A DNA stretch of 64,000 bases from Streptomyces luteolifulvus. Its GTDB lineage: Bacteria; Actinomycetota; Actinomycetes; Streptomycetales; Streptomycetaceae. How positions within the stretch are numbered: the stretch's first letter is position 1; each line of letters opens with the position of its first letter. The position numbers and the translations under genes are program-made. This document shows, piece after piece, positions 43,092-52,507 of this stretch. The stretch is taken from assembly GCF_008806595.1 (NCBI RefSeq), contig NZ_VZRB01000017.1, forward strand, positions 62,001 through 126,000, read 5' to 3'. Below the pieces are notes generated by a model. The model made no database searches. It saw only the letters and a list, made by a program, of their open reading frames with translations, and was not told the origin of the DNA.

Positions 43092-45656
43092 CTACTCCGT
43101 GGCGATCGCGTTCAGGACGTTCATCCGGCCCGCCCGGAACGCCGGGACCAGTGCCGCGAACAGGCCCACGAACGCCGAGCCGATGAAGACCGCGGTGATC
43201 GTCGGCCAGGGGATGTCCAGGACGTTCAGGCCCTCCAGGGCGAGCAGCTTCTGGGCCGTCGCGCCCCAGCCCATTCCCAGGCCCAGGCCGAGCAGCGCGC
43301 CGAACAGGGCGATGACCACGGACTCCATGCGGATCATCCGGCGCAGCTGGCGCCGCGACAGCCCGATCGCGCGCATCAGGCCGATCTCCCGCGTCCGCTC
43401 GACCACCGACAGCGCCAGGGTGTTCACCACACCCAGGACCGCCACGATGATCGCCAGGGCCAGCAGGCCGTAGACCATGTTCAGCAGCTGTCCGACCTGG
43501 TCCTTCAGTTCCTGCTTGTAGTCGGTCTGGTCACGGACCTGGTACTGCGGGTACGGGTCCAGCACCTTCTTCAGGGCCGCGTACGCCTGCTCCTGCTCGC
43601 CGTCCTTGGCCTCGGCGAACATCATCGTGTTCGGCGGGACCTGGCCGGCCGGCACGTACTTCCGCATCGTGTCGATGCTGATGTAGCGGGCGCCCTGGTC
43701 GAGGGCGGTGTCGTCGTCGGTGATGGCGGCGACCTTCAGCTTCGCCGTCTCGCCGCCCTGGAACGCAACCGTGAGGGTGTCTCCGACGTGCACGCCGTGC
43801 TTCTTGGCGTAGTCGGAGCCGACCGACATGGCGTCGTTGCCGTAGGCGGCGGAGAGCGTGCCGGCCGTGGTCGCCCGGCGCAGGTCGTCGGCGTACGTCG
43901 GGTCCGCGGCCGTGACGCCGGAGCCGTCGGTCCTGCCGTCGGGGGAGGTGAGCGTGGCCTTGAGCTCCTTGTAACGGGTGACGTGGGCGAGGCCCGGCGA
44001 CCGCTGCATCGCCTTCTCGGCCTGCGGCACGATCCGCTGGTTGCCCTGGACGATGAAGTCCGCGCCGACGGACTTGTCGAGCTCGCTGGTGGCCGAGGCG
44101 ACCATCGAGGAGCCGACGACCGACAGACAGGCCACCAGGGCGAGGCCGATCATGAGGGCGGCGCCCGTCGCGCCGGTGCGGCGCGGGTTGCGCAGGGCGT
44201 TGCGCTCGGCGAGACGGCCCACCGGACCGAAGGCCCGCAGCAGCACCGCGCTGATCACCCGTACGACCCCGCCGGCCAGCAGCGGGCCGATGACGACGAA
44301 GCCGATCAGGGTCAGCACCACGCCCGCGCCCAGCATCAACGAGCCGTCCGTCGCCTTGTCCGCCGTGGCGGCCGTGTAGAGGGCGAATCCGCCCGCGGCC
44401 GACAGGACGAGGCCGATCAGCCCGCGCAGCAGGCCGGCCCTGCCGTCGGCCGGGGTGCCGGCGTCGCGCAGTGCGGCCATCGGGGAGACCCGGCCGGCGC
44501 GGCGGGCCGGCAGATAGGCGGCGAGGACGGTGACCACGACGCCGAGCAGGACACCGGCGACGGGCGTCGTCACCTTCACGGTGAGGTCGTCGGTGGAGAG
44601 GTTCATGCCGGCCATCGACATGAGCTTCATCAGGCCGATCGCGATGCCCACGCCGGCGGCGACGCCCAGGATCGAGCCGATGACGCCGAGCAGCAGCGCC
44701 TCCACGAGCACGGACCGGTTGACCTGCTTGCGGGACGAGCCGATCGCCCGCATCAGGCCGATCTCCCGGGTCCGCTGGGCGACCAGCATGGAGAAGGTGT
44801 TGATGATCAGGAAGATGCCGACCAGGAACGCGATCCCGGCGAAGCCGAGCATGGCGTACTTGATGACGTTCATGAACTCGCCGACATCCTTGCGGTTCTC
44901 GTCGGCGTTCTCCTTGGCCGTCTGGATCTTGTACGTGCCGTCCAGGGTCCGGGTGACGTTCTGCTTGAGCTGTGCGTCGCCGACACCGGAGGCGGCGGTG
45001 ACGTAGATCTGGGTGAACCGGCCGGTGGCGCCGAGGAGTTCGCGCTGAGCGGTCGGGGTGTCGAAGAAGACGATCGCGGCGCCGGGGTTGGTCACCTTGA
45101 AGGTGGCGATGCCGACGATCCTGGCCTTGAAGTCACCGGCGACGGAGATCGTGCGCAGTTCGTCGCCGAGTTCGAGGTGGTGCTTGTCGGCGGTGTCGGC
45201 GTCGACCATGAGCTCGGTCGGCCCGCGCGGGGCGTGACCGGAGGTGATCTCCATCGAACGCGCGTCGTTCTTCGTCCAGTTGCCGGCGATGGTCGGGGCG
45301 CCGTTGCTGGATCCCATGTTCTTGTTGTCGTGGTCGACGACGGTCACCGCCGTCGAACCGACCGCGCCCTCCGCGGACTTGACGCCGTCCGCCTTCTCCA
45401 CCTGCGTCAGGGTGGACGCGGGCAGGGACTCGGGCTTGCCGTTCTGCGGGGTGTCGTCGGGCTTGGCCGCCTTGGGAGAGACGGTGACGTCGGACGCGGT
45501 CGTCGCGAAGAGCTTGTCGAACGTGGTGTTCATGGTGTCGGTGAACACGAGCGTCCCGCACACGAAGGCCACCGACAGCAGCACGGCGACGGCCGAGAGG
45601 GCCATGCGCCCCTTGTGCGCGAAGAAGTTGCGCAGGGAGGTCTTCACGACGGTCAT
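43092..45656 (-). CDS. ABC transporter permease, FtsX/MacB type (second system)
   Basis: 854 residues with the same plan as the permease at 17300-19828: an N-terminal membrane segment (MALSAVAVLLSVAFVCGTLV), an extracytoplasmic domain, an FtsX domain (AMLGFAGIAFLVGIFLIINT, RTREIGLMRAIGSSR), two central segments, a second extracytoplasmic domain and a C-terminal FtsX domain (VYGLLALAIIVAVLGVVNTL to AALVPAFRAGRMNVLNAIAT). The start codon overlaps the ATPase stop codon (ATGA). Substrate unknown. Confidence 0.93.
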   Translation of the reverse strand: MTVVKTSLRNFFAHKGRMALSAVAVLLSVAFVCGTLVFTDTMNTTFDKLFATTASDVTVSPKAAKPDDTPQNGKPESLPASTLTQVEKADGVKSAEGAVGSTAVTVVDHDNKNMGSSNGAPTIAGNWTKNDARSMEITSGHAPRGPTELMVDADTADKHHLELGDELRTISVAGDFKARIVGIATFKVTNPGAAIVFFDTPTAQRELLGATGRFTQIYVTAASGVGDAQLKQNVTRTLDGTYKIQTAKENADENRKDVGEFMNVIKYAMLGFAGIAFLVGIFLIINTFSMLVAQRTREIGLMRAIGSSRKQVNRSVLVEALLLGVIGSILGVAAGVGIAIGLMKLMSMAGMNLSTDDLTVKVTTPVAGVLLGVVVTVLAAYLPARRAGRVSPMAALRDAGTPADGRAGLLRGLIGLVLSAAGGFALYTAATADKATDGSLMLGAGVVLTLIGFVVIGPLLAGGVVRVISAVLLRAFGPVGRLAERNALRNPRRTGATGAALMIGLALVACLSVVGSSMVASATSELDKSVGADFIVQGNQRIVPQAEKAMQRSPGLAHVTRYKELKATLTSPDGRTDGSGVTAADPTYADDLRRATTAGTLSAAYGNDAMSVGSDYAKKHGVHVGDTLTVAFQGGETAKLKVAAITDDDTALDQGARYISIDTMRKYVPAGQVPPNTMMFAEAKDGEQEQAYAALKKVLDPYPQYQVRDQTDYKQELKDQVGQLLNMVYGLLALAIIVAVLGVVNTLALSVVERTREIGLMRAIGLSRRQLRRMIRMESVVIALFGALLGLGLGMGWGATAQKLLALEGLNVLDIPWPTITAVFIGSAFVGLFAALVPAFRAGRMNVLNAIATE

Positions 45657-46441
45657 GACGTACGCCCCCGGGCGTCGAAGTCCTTCATGCGGTCGAGGAC
45701 GGTGTCGGCGGTCGGCCTGTACATCTCGTCGACGATCCGGCCGTCGGCGAGGTACAGCACGCGGTCCGCGTAGGAGGCGGCCACCGGGTCGTGGGTGACC
45801 ATCACGATGGTCTGGCCGAGTTCGTCCACGGACCGGCGCAGGAAGCCCAGGACCTCGGCGCCGGCGCGCGAGTCGAGGTTTCCGGTGGGCTCGTCGCCGA
45901 AGATGATCTCGGGGCGGGCCGCCAGGGCACGGGCCACGGCGACGCGCTGCTGCTGGCCGCCGGAGAGCTGGGCGGGCCGGTGCCTGAGCCGTCCGGCGAG
46001 GCCGACGGTCTCCACGACCCGGTCCAGCCAGGCCTTGTCCGGCTTCCGTCCCGCGATGTCCATGGGCAGCGTGATGTTCTCGAGCGCGTTCAGCGTCGGC
46101 AGCAGGTTGAACGCCTGGAAGATGAAGCCGATCCGGTCCCGGCGCAGCTGGGTGAGCTTCTTGTCCTTCAGCCCGGTGATCTCGGTCTCGTCCAGGTAGA
46201 TCTTTCCGCCGGTGACGGTGTCGAGCCCGGCAAGGCAGTGCATCAGCGTGGACTTGCCGGACCCCGAGGGGCCCATGATCGCGGTGAACTGTCCGCGGGC
46301 GATGTCCACGTCGACGTGGTCGAGGGCGACGACACGGGTCTCGCCGGACCCGTACGCCTTGACGACCTGCCGCGCCCGCGCGGCAACGGCCGTACGCCCT
46401 CCAGTGCCCCCGTGCCTGGTGATGGTCACAGCCGATGTCAC
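45653..46441 (-). CDS. ABC transporter ATP-binding protein, MacB/LolD type (second system)
   Basis: 262 residues from GTG 46441 (AGGAGAC 8 bases upstream). Walker A GPSGSGKST, signature LSGGQQQRVAVARAL, Walker B IIFGDEPTGNLD, H-loop VMVTHDPVAA. It shares long identical blocks with the ATPase at 16491-17261, so the two systems are recent or conserved paralogues. It overlaps the permease gene by 4 bases. Confidence 0.93.
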   Translation of the reverse strand: MTSAVTITRHGGTGGRTAVAARARQVVKAYGSGETRVVALDHVDVDIARGQFTAIMGPSGSGKSTLMHCLAGLDTVTGGKIYLDETEITGLKDKKLTQLRRDRIGFIFQAFNLLPTLNALENITLPMDIAGRKPDKAWLDRVVETVGLAGRLRHRPAQLSGGQQQRVAVARALAARPEIIFGDEPTGNLDSRAGAEVLGFLRRSVDELGQTIVMVTHDPVAASYADRVLYLADGRIVDEMYRPTADTVLDRMKDFDARGRTS

Positions 46442-46726
46442 GGTATGTCTCCTAAGTCGGTCAGCAAATGGAGTGTGCGTGGCTGCTGCTGGTGCGCAGT
46501 CGTGTGAAGCGGTACGTCGATGAGTCTGGTCCGTGGAGGGGGTCGGGCGCGCTGGTGCCCGGCGCAGTCTTCTGCTGGGGAAAACCCCACCCCCGCGGGT
46601 CAGGTACACCGCCCGTCAGCGGCGTAAAGCCAGGTTAGGAACGGCATGAGCCGCTTCTCGTCCTCCGGCGGTACGAACCCGCCCCGAGCCGTAGTACGGA
46701 GGTACCCCTAGGGGCAGTCCACCGCC

Positions 46727-46781
46727 GGGTGGAGCCGTTCTCGGGGTCCGCTCCACCCTCCGGTGCACCGAGGCTCCACCC
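46727..46781. promoter_or_regulatory. Three-copy operator-like array, 23-bp period
   Basis: GGGTGGAGC (46727-46735) is the inverse of GCTCCACCC, which recurs at 46750-46758 and 46773-46781. Starts are exactly 23 bp apart. The first two copies form an inverted repeat and the last two a direct repeat. Confidence 0.55.
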
Positions 46782-46803
46782 TCCCGCGACGTGAGGGTCA
46801 AGT

Positions 46804-46816
46804 GGGACAGTGTCCC
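46804..46816. promoter_or_regulatory. Palindrome GGGACA-G-TGTCCC before the MFS gene
   Basis: Perfect 6-bp arms around one base, 31 bases upstream of the GTG start and just before a possible -10 TAGATG (46823-46828). The position suits a repressor site between -35 and -10. Confidence 0.45.
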
Positions 46817-46847
46817 GGCAGATAGATGCAGGGGGAAAGGAATCCGC

Positions 46848-48353
46848 GTGGACGACACAAGACCCGCGATACGGGAGGCCGCCCGCCGCACCGCGCCCGA
46901 CCGGCGCGGTGCCGTCGTCGCCGCCCTGATGCTGGCGATGGCGCTGGCGGCCCTCGACTCCACCGTCGTGTCCACGGCCGTCCCCCAGATCGTCGGCGAC
47001 CTGGGCGGCTTCTCCGTCTTCTCCTGGCTCTTCTCCGGCTATTTGCTCGCCGTGACGGTCACCCTCCCCGTGTACGGCAAACTCTCCGACACCTTCGGCC
47101 GCAAACCGGTGCTGATCACGGGCGCGGCCGTGTTCCTGCTCGGCTCCCTGCTGTGCGCCGTGGCCTGGAACATGGGGGCGCTGATCGCCTTCCGTGTGGT
47201 GCAGGGGCTGGGCGGCGGGGCGCTGCAGGGCACGGTGCAGACACTCGCCGCGGATCTGTACCCGCTGAAGGAGCGCCCGCGGATCCAGTCCAGGCTGTCC
47301 ACCGTGTGGGCGGTGTCGGCGGTCGCCGGGCCGGGCCTCGGCGGAGTGCTGGCGGCGTACGCCGACTGGCGCTGGATCTTCCTGGTGAACCTGCCGATCG
47401 GCGCGGTCGCACTCTGGCTGGTCGTCAAGTACCTGCACGAGCCGGAGCGGGAGACCTCCGGCCCTCGCCCGCGCATCGACTGGGCGGGCGCGCTCGCGGT
47501 GTTCGCGTGCGGCGGCGTCCTGATCACGGCCCTGGTGCAGGGCGGGGTGGCCTGGCCCTGGCTGTCGGCACCCTCAATCGGCTTGTTCGGTACGGGACTT
47601 GCGCTGGCGGCGCTGGTGGTCGTGGTCGAGCGCCGGGCGGCCGAGCCGATCATCCCGGGGTGGGTGTGGCGCCGTCGTACGATCGCCGCGGTCAATCTCG
47701 CGCTCGGCGCGCTGGGGCTGCTGATGGTGGCACCGGCGGTCTTCCTGCCGACGTACGCCCAGTCGGTGCTGGGACTCGCGCCGGTGGCCGCCGGGTTCGT
47801 GCTGTCCGTGTGGACGCTGAGCTGGCCGGTGTCGGCCGCGCTCAGCCAGCATGTGTACCGGCGGATCGGCTTCCGCAACACGGCCATGCTGGGCATCGGC
47901 CTGGCGGCCCTGATCCTGCTCGCGTTCCCCTTCCTGCCCTATCCGGGCCGGGCGTGGCAGCCGGCGCTGCTGATGCTGCTGCTGGGCGCGGCGCTCGGGC
48001 TGTTCCAACTCCCGCTGATCGTCGGTGTGCAGTCGACGGTGGAGTGGGCGGAGCGCGGCACGACGACCGCGTCCGTGCTGTTCTGCCGCCAGACCGGCCA
48101 GACCATCGGCGCGTCGGTGTTCGGCGCGATCGCCAACGGGGTGCTGGCCACGCGGCTCGGCGGTGCGAGCGACCTGGACTCGGTGACCCGGGCGCTGGAT
48201 GCCGGCACGGCCCCGGAGCCGACCCGCAGGGCGATCGCGGACGCGGTGCACGCGGTCTATCTGGGGGCGTCGTGCGCGGCGGCGCTGGCGTTCCTGGTAC
48301 TGCTGTTCGTGGCGCCGCGACGGTTTCCGTTGCTTAAGGAAGACGGACAGTGA
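46848..48353 (+). CDS. MFS drug exporter, EmrB/QacA (DHA2, 14-TM) type
   Basis: 501 residues. N-terminal segment ALMLAMALAALDSTVVSTAV contains the LDxTVVNxALP-like motif C of DHA2 exporters. GYLLAVTVTLPVYGKLSDTF and GRKPVL supply motif A, and RVVQGLGGGALQG follows. About 14 membrane segments run through to LAFLVLLFVAPRR. Likely a proton-driven exporter of drugs or metabolites. GTG start behind AAAGGA. The strongly symmetric upstream region points to a dedicated repressor, but no regulator gene is adjacent. Confidence 0.92.
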   Translation: MDDTRPAIREAARRTAPDRRGAVVAALMLAMALAALDSTVVSTAVPQIVGDLGGFSVFSWLFSGYLLAVTVTLPVYGKLSDTFGRKPVLITGAAVFLLGSLLCAVAWNMGALIAFRVVQGLGGGALQGTVQTLAADLYPLKERPRIQSRLSTVWAVSAVAGPGLGGVLAAYADWRWIFLVNLPIGAVALWLVVKYLHEPERETSGPRPRIDWAGALAVFACGGVLITALVQGGVAWPWLSAPSIGLFGTGLALAALVVVVERRAAEPIIPGWVWRRRTIAAVNLALGALGLLMVAPAVFLPTYAQSVLGLAPVAAGFVLSVWTLSWPVSAALSQHVYRRIGFRNTAMLGIGLAALILLAFPFLPYPGRAWQPALLMLLLGAALGLFQLPLIVGVQSTVEWAERGTTTASVLFCRQTGQTIGASVFGAIANGVLATRLGGASDLDSVTRALDAGTAPEPTRRAIADAVHAVYLGASCAAALAFLVLLFVAPRRFPLLKEDGQ

Positions 48354-48380
48354 CCTCGGGTTCGGCCGATGACGGGCGCT

Positions 48381-48480
48381 TCATCGGCGCGGTGTGATGC
48401 GGGCGGCGACCGGCAGATGGTCGCTGCCTGACTGGCTGGCGCAAGTCGAGCTACAGCGGCGGCAGCAGCGGCTCGTGCCT
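48381..48480 (-). pseudogene. Possible remnant of an endonuclease/exonuclease/phosphatase-family gene
   Basis: A minus-strand frame ends ...SGSDHLPVAARITPRR then stop. SDHLPV is the C-terminal catalytic motif (Asp-His) of DNase I-like EEP enzymes and normally sits about 10-15 residues before the stop codon. No other EEP motif can be found upstream, so this may be a leftover 3' end or a chance match. Confidence 0.25.
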
Positions 48481-48583
48481 CGAAGTAAACGACGCCGCCC
48501 GCCGCACTCACGTCCCCGTCCGCGACAGCAAGACCCCACCGGCCCGGCGATCATCCTCTCGGCCCCCGCCTGGCAGACCTTCG

Positions 48584-48973
48584 TCACCTCTCTCGGTCGA
48601 ACCAGGCCGTCGCCTCCGGCAGGAACAGCAGCACGACGGCGGGCACCCCGAGCACGATCCGCAACGCGGCCTCCACCAACTCCCCGGATGTCGCCGCACC
48701 GAACACCTGGCGGAACGACGGCAAAATAATGAACACCATCAGCACGATGGTCGTGAGCCGCACCCCACCCCGCGCACTGCCGTCGAACGTCAGGGCAAGA
48801 AGCGCGCACACCCAGACGAAGAGCCATGGTCCGATCAACTGGCCCATGCCGTAGGCCGTCAGCCCGTCCTCCAGCGCGAGCACGACGACCATGCCTGCGA
48901 ACGCCAGCCCGAACAGCAGCAGTTGAACCGCTCGCACCTGCCGGGGCATCACGGCGTCACGTGTGTCGTTCAT
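48584..48973 (-). CDS. Small integral membrane protein
   Basis: 129 residues with four hydrophobic segments (VQLLLFGLAFAGMVVVLAL, LIGPWLFVWVCALLALTF, LTTIVLMVFIILPSFRQVF, ALRIVLGVPAVVLLFLPEA). ATG 48973 is preceded by AAGGAA. No recognised family; divergent from the DUF485/symporter operon. Confidence 0.75.
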   Translation of the reverse strand: MNDTRDAVMPRQVRAVQLLLFGLAFAGMVVVLALEDGLTAYGMGQLIGPWLFVWVCALLALTFDGSARGGVRLTTIVLMVFIILPSFRQVFGAATSGELVEAALRIVLGVPAVVLLFLPEATAWFDRER

Positions 48974-49265
48974 CTGATTCCTTCTTTGACAGGCCGCGGG
49001 TTCCCTCGGAATTCGTGATCCGACGGAGCCCGCCCCACGGGGACGTGAAAGTGCCACTGATCACACGCTGCTCACAGCCCGGTTAACGGCGGTAACACCC
49101 CAGGTCAGACATGGTTCGACGAAGTAAGCGCATACCGACCGCTCAGTTTGGCCAAAACCTCGCGAACGCTTCTACCACCGAGTAGCGTGCGTGACCCCGA
49201 ACGTCCCACCCCCCACCTCCCTGCGGTCCGCCGCACCGGACCCGAGCCACGCAAGGAGTACCGGG
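48974..49265. other. Divergent promoter region of membrane protein and DUF485 operon
   Basis: 292 bases without a gene. Moderately AT-rich around 49055-49160. AAGGAG at 49254 serves the DUF485 gene. Confidence 0.4.
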
Positions 49266-49751
49266 ATGTCCTACGACCCCTATGCGTCGTACCCGTATCC
49301 ACAGCATCCGCACTACCCCCAACACCCCCCGTATCCCTCGCCGTATCCCCCGCGCACCGCGCACCCGCCCTCCCTCACCTACCCGTGGCGGCCGCCCGCC
49401 CCGCCCGAGCCGGAGCCGAGGCGAACCCCCTCGCATCCTCCCCTCGGTCACCACAGCGACCTGCGCATCCTGCGCAACGCATACCGGTGGCAGCGGCGCG
49501 TGGCCACGCTCACCGCGCTCGGCTACTTCACGCTGTTCCTGATCCTGTCCGCGTTCGCGCCGTCGTTCATGACCACCACCGTCACCGACGGCCTGCCCAC
49601 GGGCCTGCTGCTGGCCCTGCTCCAACTGCCCGTGACCTGGGTGGCGATCCTCCTGTACGAGCACACGGCGCGCGGCCTCGTCGACCCGATCGCGGACCGC
49701 ATCCGCAAGCAGTCCGAACTCGACGCCAAGCGGGCGGCGGTGAGGCGATGA
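49266..49751 (+). CDS. DUF485 membrane protein
   Basis: 161 residues. The first ~60 are Tyr/Pro/His-rich (YDPYASYPYPQHPHYPQHPP), followed by LRILRNAYRWQRRVATLTAL and two membrane segments (YFTLFLILSAFAPSFM, GLLLALLQLPVTWVAILLYE), then a basic end. DUF485 proteins are small partners of sodium/solute symporters such as ActP. The stop codon overlaps the symporter start (ATGA), which agrees with such a pair. Confidence 0.88.
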   Translation: MSYDPYASYPYPQHPHYPQHPPYPSPYPPRTAHPPSLTYPWRPPAPPEPEPRRTPSHPPLGHHSDLRILRNAYRWQRRVATLTALGYFTLFLILSAFAPSFMTTTVTDGLPTGLLLALLQLPVTWVAILLYEHTARGLVDPIADRIRKQSELDAKRAAVRR

Positions 49752-51358
49752 CCGGCTTCAGCGACTCGTCGCAGGCGATGTCCCTGGTGGCGTTCTCCGC
49801 CGTCGCCACCATCACGCTGCTGCTGTGCGTGATGACGGGCCCCGACCGCGACGACCTCGACGAGTTCTACACCGGCTACGGCTCCCTGTCCCCCATGCGC
49901 AACGGCCTCGCCATCGGCGGGGACTACATCTCGGCCGCGACCGTGCTCGGCACCGGCGGGGTGATCGCCCTGTGCGGCTACGACGGGGTCGTCCTCGCCC
50001 TCAGCACGGCCCTGTCGCTGATGCTGCTGATGTTCCTGCTGGCCGAACCCCTGCGCAACGCGGGCCGGTTCACCATGGGCGACGCGCTGGCACGGCGGAT
50101 GCCGGGACGCTCCGTACGGATCGCCGCCTGCGCGGTGACCCTCGCCACGCTGCTGCCGCTGATGCTGGTACAGCTCGCCGGCACCGGCCAGTTGCTGGCG
50201 TTCATCCTCGGCTTCTCCGCCGACTCGCTGAAGACGGGCTGCATCATCGGCCTCGGCGCGCTGATGATCAGCTACGCGGCGATCGGCGGCATGAAGGGCA
50301 CCGCCCTCATCCAGATCCTCAAGATCGTGATGCTGCTCGGGTCGGGCGCCGTCATCGCCGTACTGATGCTGAACAAGTTCGACTGGGACCCGGGCGCCCT
50401 GTTCGGCGCCGCGGCGCGGCAGAGCGGCGTGGGTTCCGCATTCCTCCAGTCCGGCCTGGAGTTCGCGCACAGCCCCTACCCCGACCTCGACATGATCACG
50501 TCTCATCTGGCCGTGGTCCTCGGCGGCGGCGTCCTGCCCCACGTCACCATGCGCATGTACACCGCCACCAGCGCCCGCCAGGTGCGCCGCTCGATGTCCT
50601 GGGCGGTGTCGTCGGTTGCGCTGTTCGTCCTCGTCATCACGGTCGTCGGATTCGGCGCGACAGCCCTCATCGGGCGCGCGGTCATCGCGCAGGCGGACCC
50701 GCAGGGCAACACCGCCTATCTGCTCGGCTCACGCGCCGCGTTCGGCCCGGACGTCTCGACCGCGGAGACCTTCCTGTTCACCACGGTCACCACCGCGATC
50801 TTCCTCACCCTGCTCGCCTCCGTCGCCGGCATGATCCTCGCCTGCGCCAACTCCCTCGCCCACGACGTCTTCGCGACCCGGGTCCAGGAGATGTCGGCCC
50901 GCCACGAGATGACCCTGGCCCGGGTCTCGGCGCTCGCGGTCGGCGTTCCGGCGATCCTGCTGGCGACCCTGGTCCAGCACCGCAGCCTGCAGCCGCTGGT
51001 GACCCTGTCCTTCTGCCTGGGCGCCTCGGCCATCGCGCCCGCACTCGTCTACAGCCTCTTCTGGCGCCGCTACACCCGCACCGGCCTCCTGTGCACCCTC
51101 ATCGGCGGCTCCCTCGTGGTCCTGCTGCTGATGCCGGGCACGAATCTGGTCTCCGGCTCCCCCGTCTCCGCCTTCCCCGAGGCCGACTTCAACTGGTTCC
51201 CGTTCACCACGACGGGCCTGGTGTCGATCCCGGCGGGCTTCGCCTTCGGCTGGCTGGGCACGGTGGTCTCCGGCCGGAGAAAGGCGGAGGAACAGCGCCG
51301 GCAGTACGAGGCGGTCGAGGGGTGGATCCTGGCGGGGGCGGTGCGCAGAGGGAACTGA
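49748..51358 (+). CDS. Sodium/solute symporter, ActP-like
   Basis: 536 residues with about 13 membrane segments. SSS-family marks include GDYISAATVLGTGGVIAL, LAEPLRNAGRFTMGDALARR and YAAIGGMKGTALIQILKIVM, plus MILACANSLAHDVFATRVQE near residue 360. With the coupled DUF485 gene it resembles the YjcH-ActP acetate/short-chain carboxylate transport pair. Substrate is inferred from that pairing only. Confidence 0.9.
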   Translation: MTGFSDSSQAMSLVAFSAVATITLLLCVMTGPDRDDLDEFYTGYGSLSPMRNGLAIGGDYISAATVLGTGGVIALCGYDGVVLALSTALSLMLLMFLLAEPLRNAGRFTMGDALARRMPGRSVRIAACAVTLATLLPLMLVQLAGTGQLLAFILGFSADSLKTGCIIGLGALMISYAAIGGMKGTALIQILKIVMLLGSGAVIAVLMLNKFDWDPGALFGAAARQSGVGSAFLQSGLEFAHSPYPDLDMITSHLAVVLGGGVLPHVTMRMYTATSARQVRRSMSWAVSSVALFVLVITVVGFGATALIGRAVIAQADPQGNTAYLLGSRAAFGPDVSTAETFLFTTVTTAIFLTLLASVAGMILACANSLAHDVFATRVQEMSARHEMTLARVSALAVGVPAILLATLVQHRSLQPLVTLSFCLGASAIAPALVYSLFWRRYTRTGLLCTLIGGSLVVLLLMPGTNLVSGSPVSAFPEADFNWFPFTTTGLVSIPAGFAFGWLGTVVSGRRKAEEQRRQYEAVEGWILAGAVRRGN

Positions 51359-51417
51359 GGGCAGAGGGGACTGAGGAGAGGGTGCGCCCCGCGGCGTGCG
51401 GCGGGGCGGCCGTCCCG

Positions 51418-52305
51418 CTACTCCGCCGGGGCCCGGCCCGTCAGGGTGGTGAGGCTGTTGTGGACGTGGTCCATCTGCGCTCGTACGTCCTCCCGCACCT
51501 CCCCGTGCTCCCGCAGCACCCGCTCCGTCTCCCGGGCGATGTCCTCCTCCCGTCCCCGCGCCTCGGCCACCACCTCCGCGGCCCGCGCCCGCGCCTCCTC
51601 CAGCCGGCGTTCCACCGACCCCTGCGCCTCGGCGAACGCCCGCTGCGCCTCGGCAAGCGCCGCCTCCGCGCGCGCCGCCCGCTCGGCCCGAGCCGCATCC
51701 AGCGCCAGCGCCCGCTCCTCGGTCTCCCGCTCCAGCTCCGCCAGCCGTTCGGCGTGCTCCCTGGCCCGGTCCGCGAGCATCCCGGAGGTGCGCTGCCGCA
51801 TCTCGCGCAGCGCTGCCAGCGCCTCGGTGCGGTTCTCCTTCACCTCGCGCCGGGCCGCGATGCGGATCTCGTCGGCTTCGGCACGCGCCGCGAGCAGACG
51901 CTGCCGGGCACGCTCCTCGGCCTCGGCGCGCACCGTATCGGCGTACTTCTGCGCGGCCTCACGCACGCCGGCCGCCTCCGCCCGCGCCTCGCCCACGAGG
52001 TCCACCGCCCCCTGCCGCGCGCCCTCCCGCACGGCCACGGCCTCCTCCTGCCCGAGCTCGAAGAACCGCCGCGCGCGCTCCCCGAGCGTCTCGTACGTCT
52101 GCGGGGCCAACCCGGCCACGGTCTCCCGCAGCCGCACCAGCTCCTCCTCCATCTCCCGGGCCAGCACGGTGAGCCGGGCCGCCCGCTCCCACGCGGCGTC
52201 ACGGTCCCGGCAGAGCTCCACCACATACGAGTCGACCTGGTCGGGGCGGTAGCCGCGCCCCCGTACCGCCACGAAACCGTGGGTCGAGACCGATGCGCTG
52301 CTCAT
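51418..52305 (-). CDS. DivIVA-like coiled-coil protein (cellulose-binding-protein annotation family)
   Basis: 295 residues, with an N-terminal FVAVRGRGYRPDQVDSYVVE motif like the DivIVA/Scy-type start, then an almost continuous coiled coil to about residue 280 rich in Arg, Glu and Ala (LAREMEEELVRLRETVAGLA, REVKENRTEALAALREM). Such proteins act in polar growth scaffolds of Streptomyces; some are annotated as cellulose-binding by tradition. No signal peptide. A cytoskeletal role is inferred from architecture. Confidence 0.85.
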   Translation of the reverse strand: MSSASVSTHGFVAVRGRGYRPDQVDSYVVELCRDRDAAWERAARLTVLAREMEEELVRLRETVAGLAPQTYETLGERARRFFELGQEEAVAVREGARQGAVDLVGEARAEAAGVREAAQKYADTVRAEAEERARQRLLAARAEADEIRIAARREVKENRTEALAALREMRQRTSGMLADRAREHAERLAELERETEERALALDAARAERAARAEAALAEAQRAFAEAQGSVERRLEEARARAAEVVAEARGREEDIARETERVLREHGEVREDVRAQMDHVHNSLTTLTGRAPAE

Positions 52306-52507
52306 CCTGGAACCCCTCTCCGCCGAACGGCCGCGAAAATGATGATTTCGCGCACATCTTGAGGTATCGGACGGAAATGTTCATAACGCGACACTCCGCG
52401 CACACGTCACGGTCGCCCCGGATACGCAGAAGGGCCGGGCCCCGGTCACACGACCGGGCCCGGCCCCTCTCACGACACGCGCGGGAAGCTTCGTCAGTGA
52501 CGGCGCG

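Larger units (their letters stand above)
46442..46847. other. Divergent regulatory region between the ABC and MFS genes
   Basis: 406 bases without a gene, unusually rich in symmetric sequence: the palindrome CCCCTAGGGG (46705-46714), three GCTCCACCC motifs spaced by 23 bp (46727 inverted, 46750, 46773), and GGGACAGTGTCCC (46804-46816). The MFS promoter and probably an operator array lie here. Confidence 0.6.
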
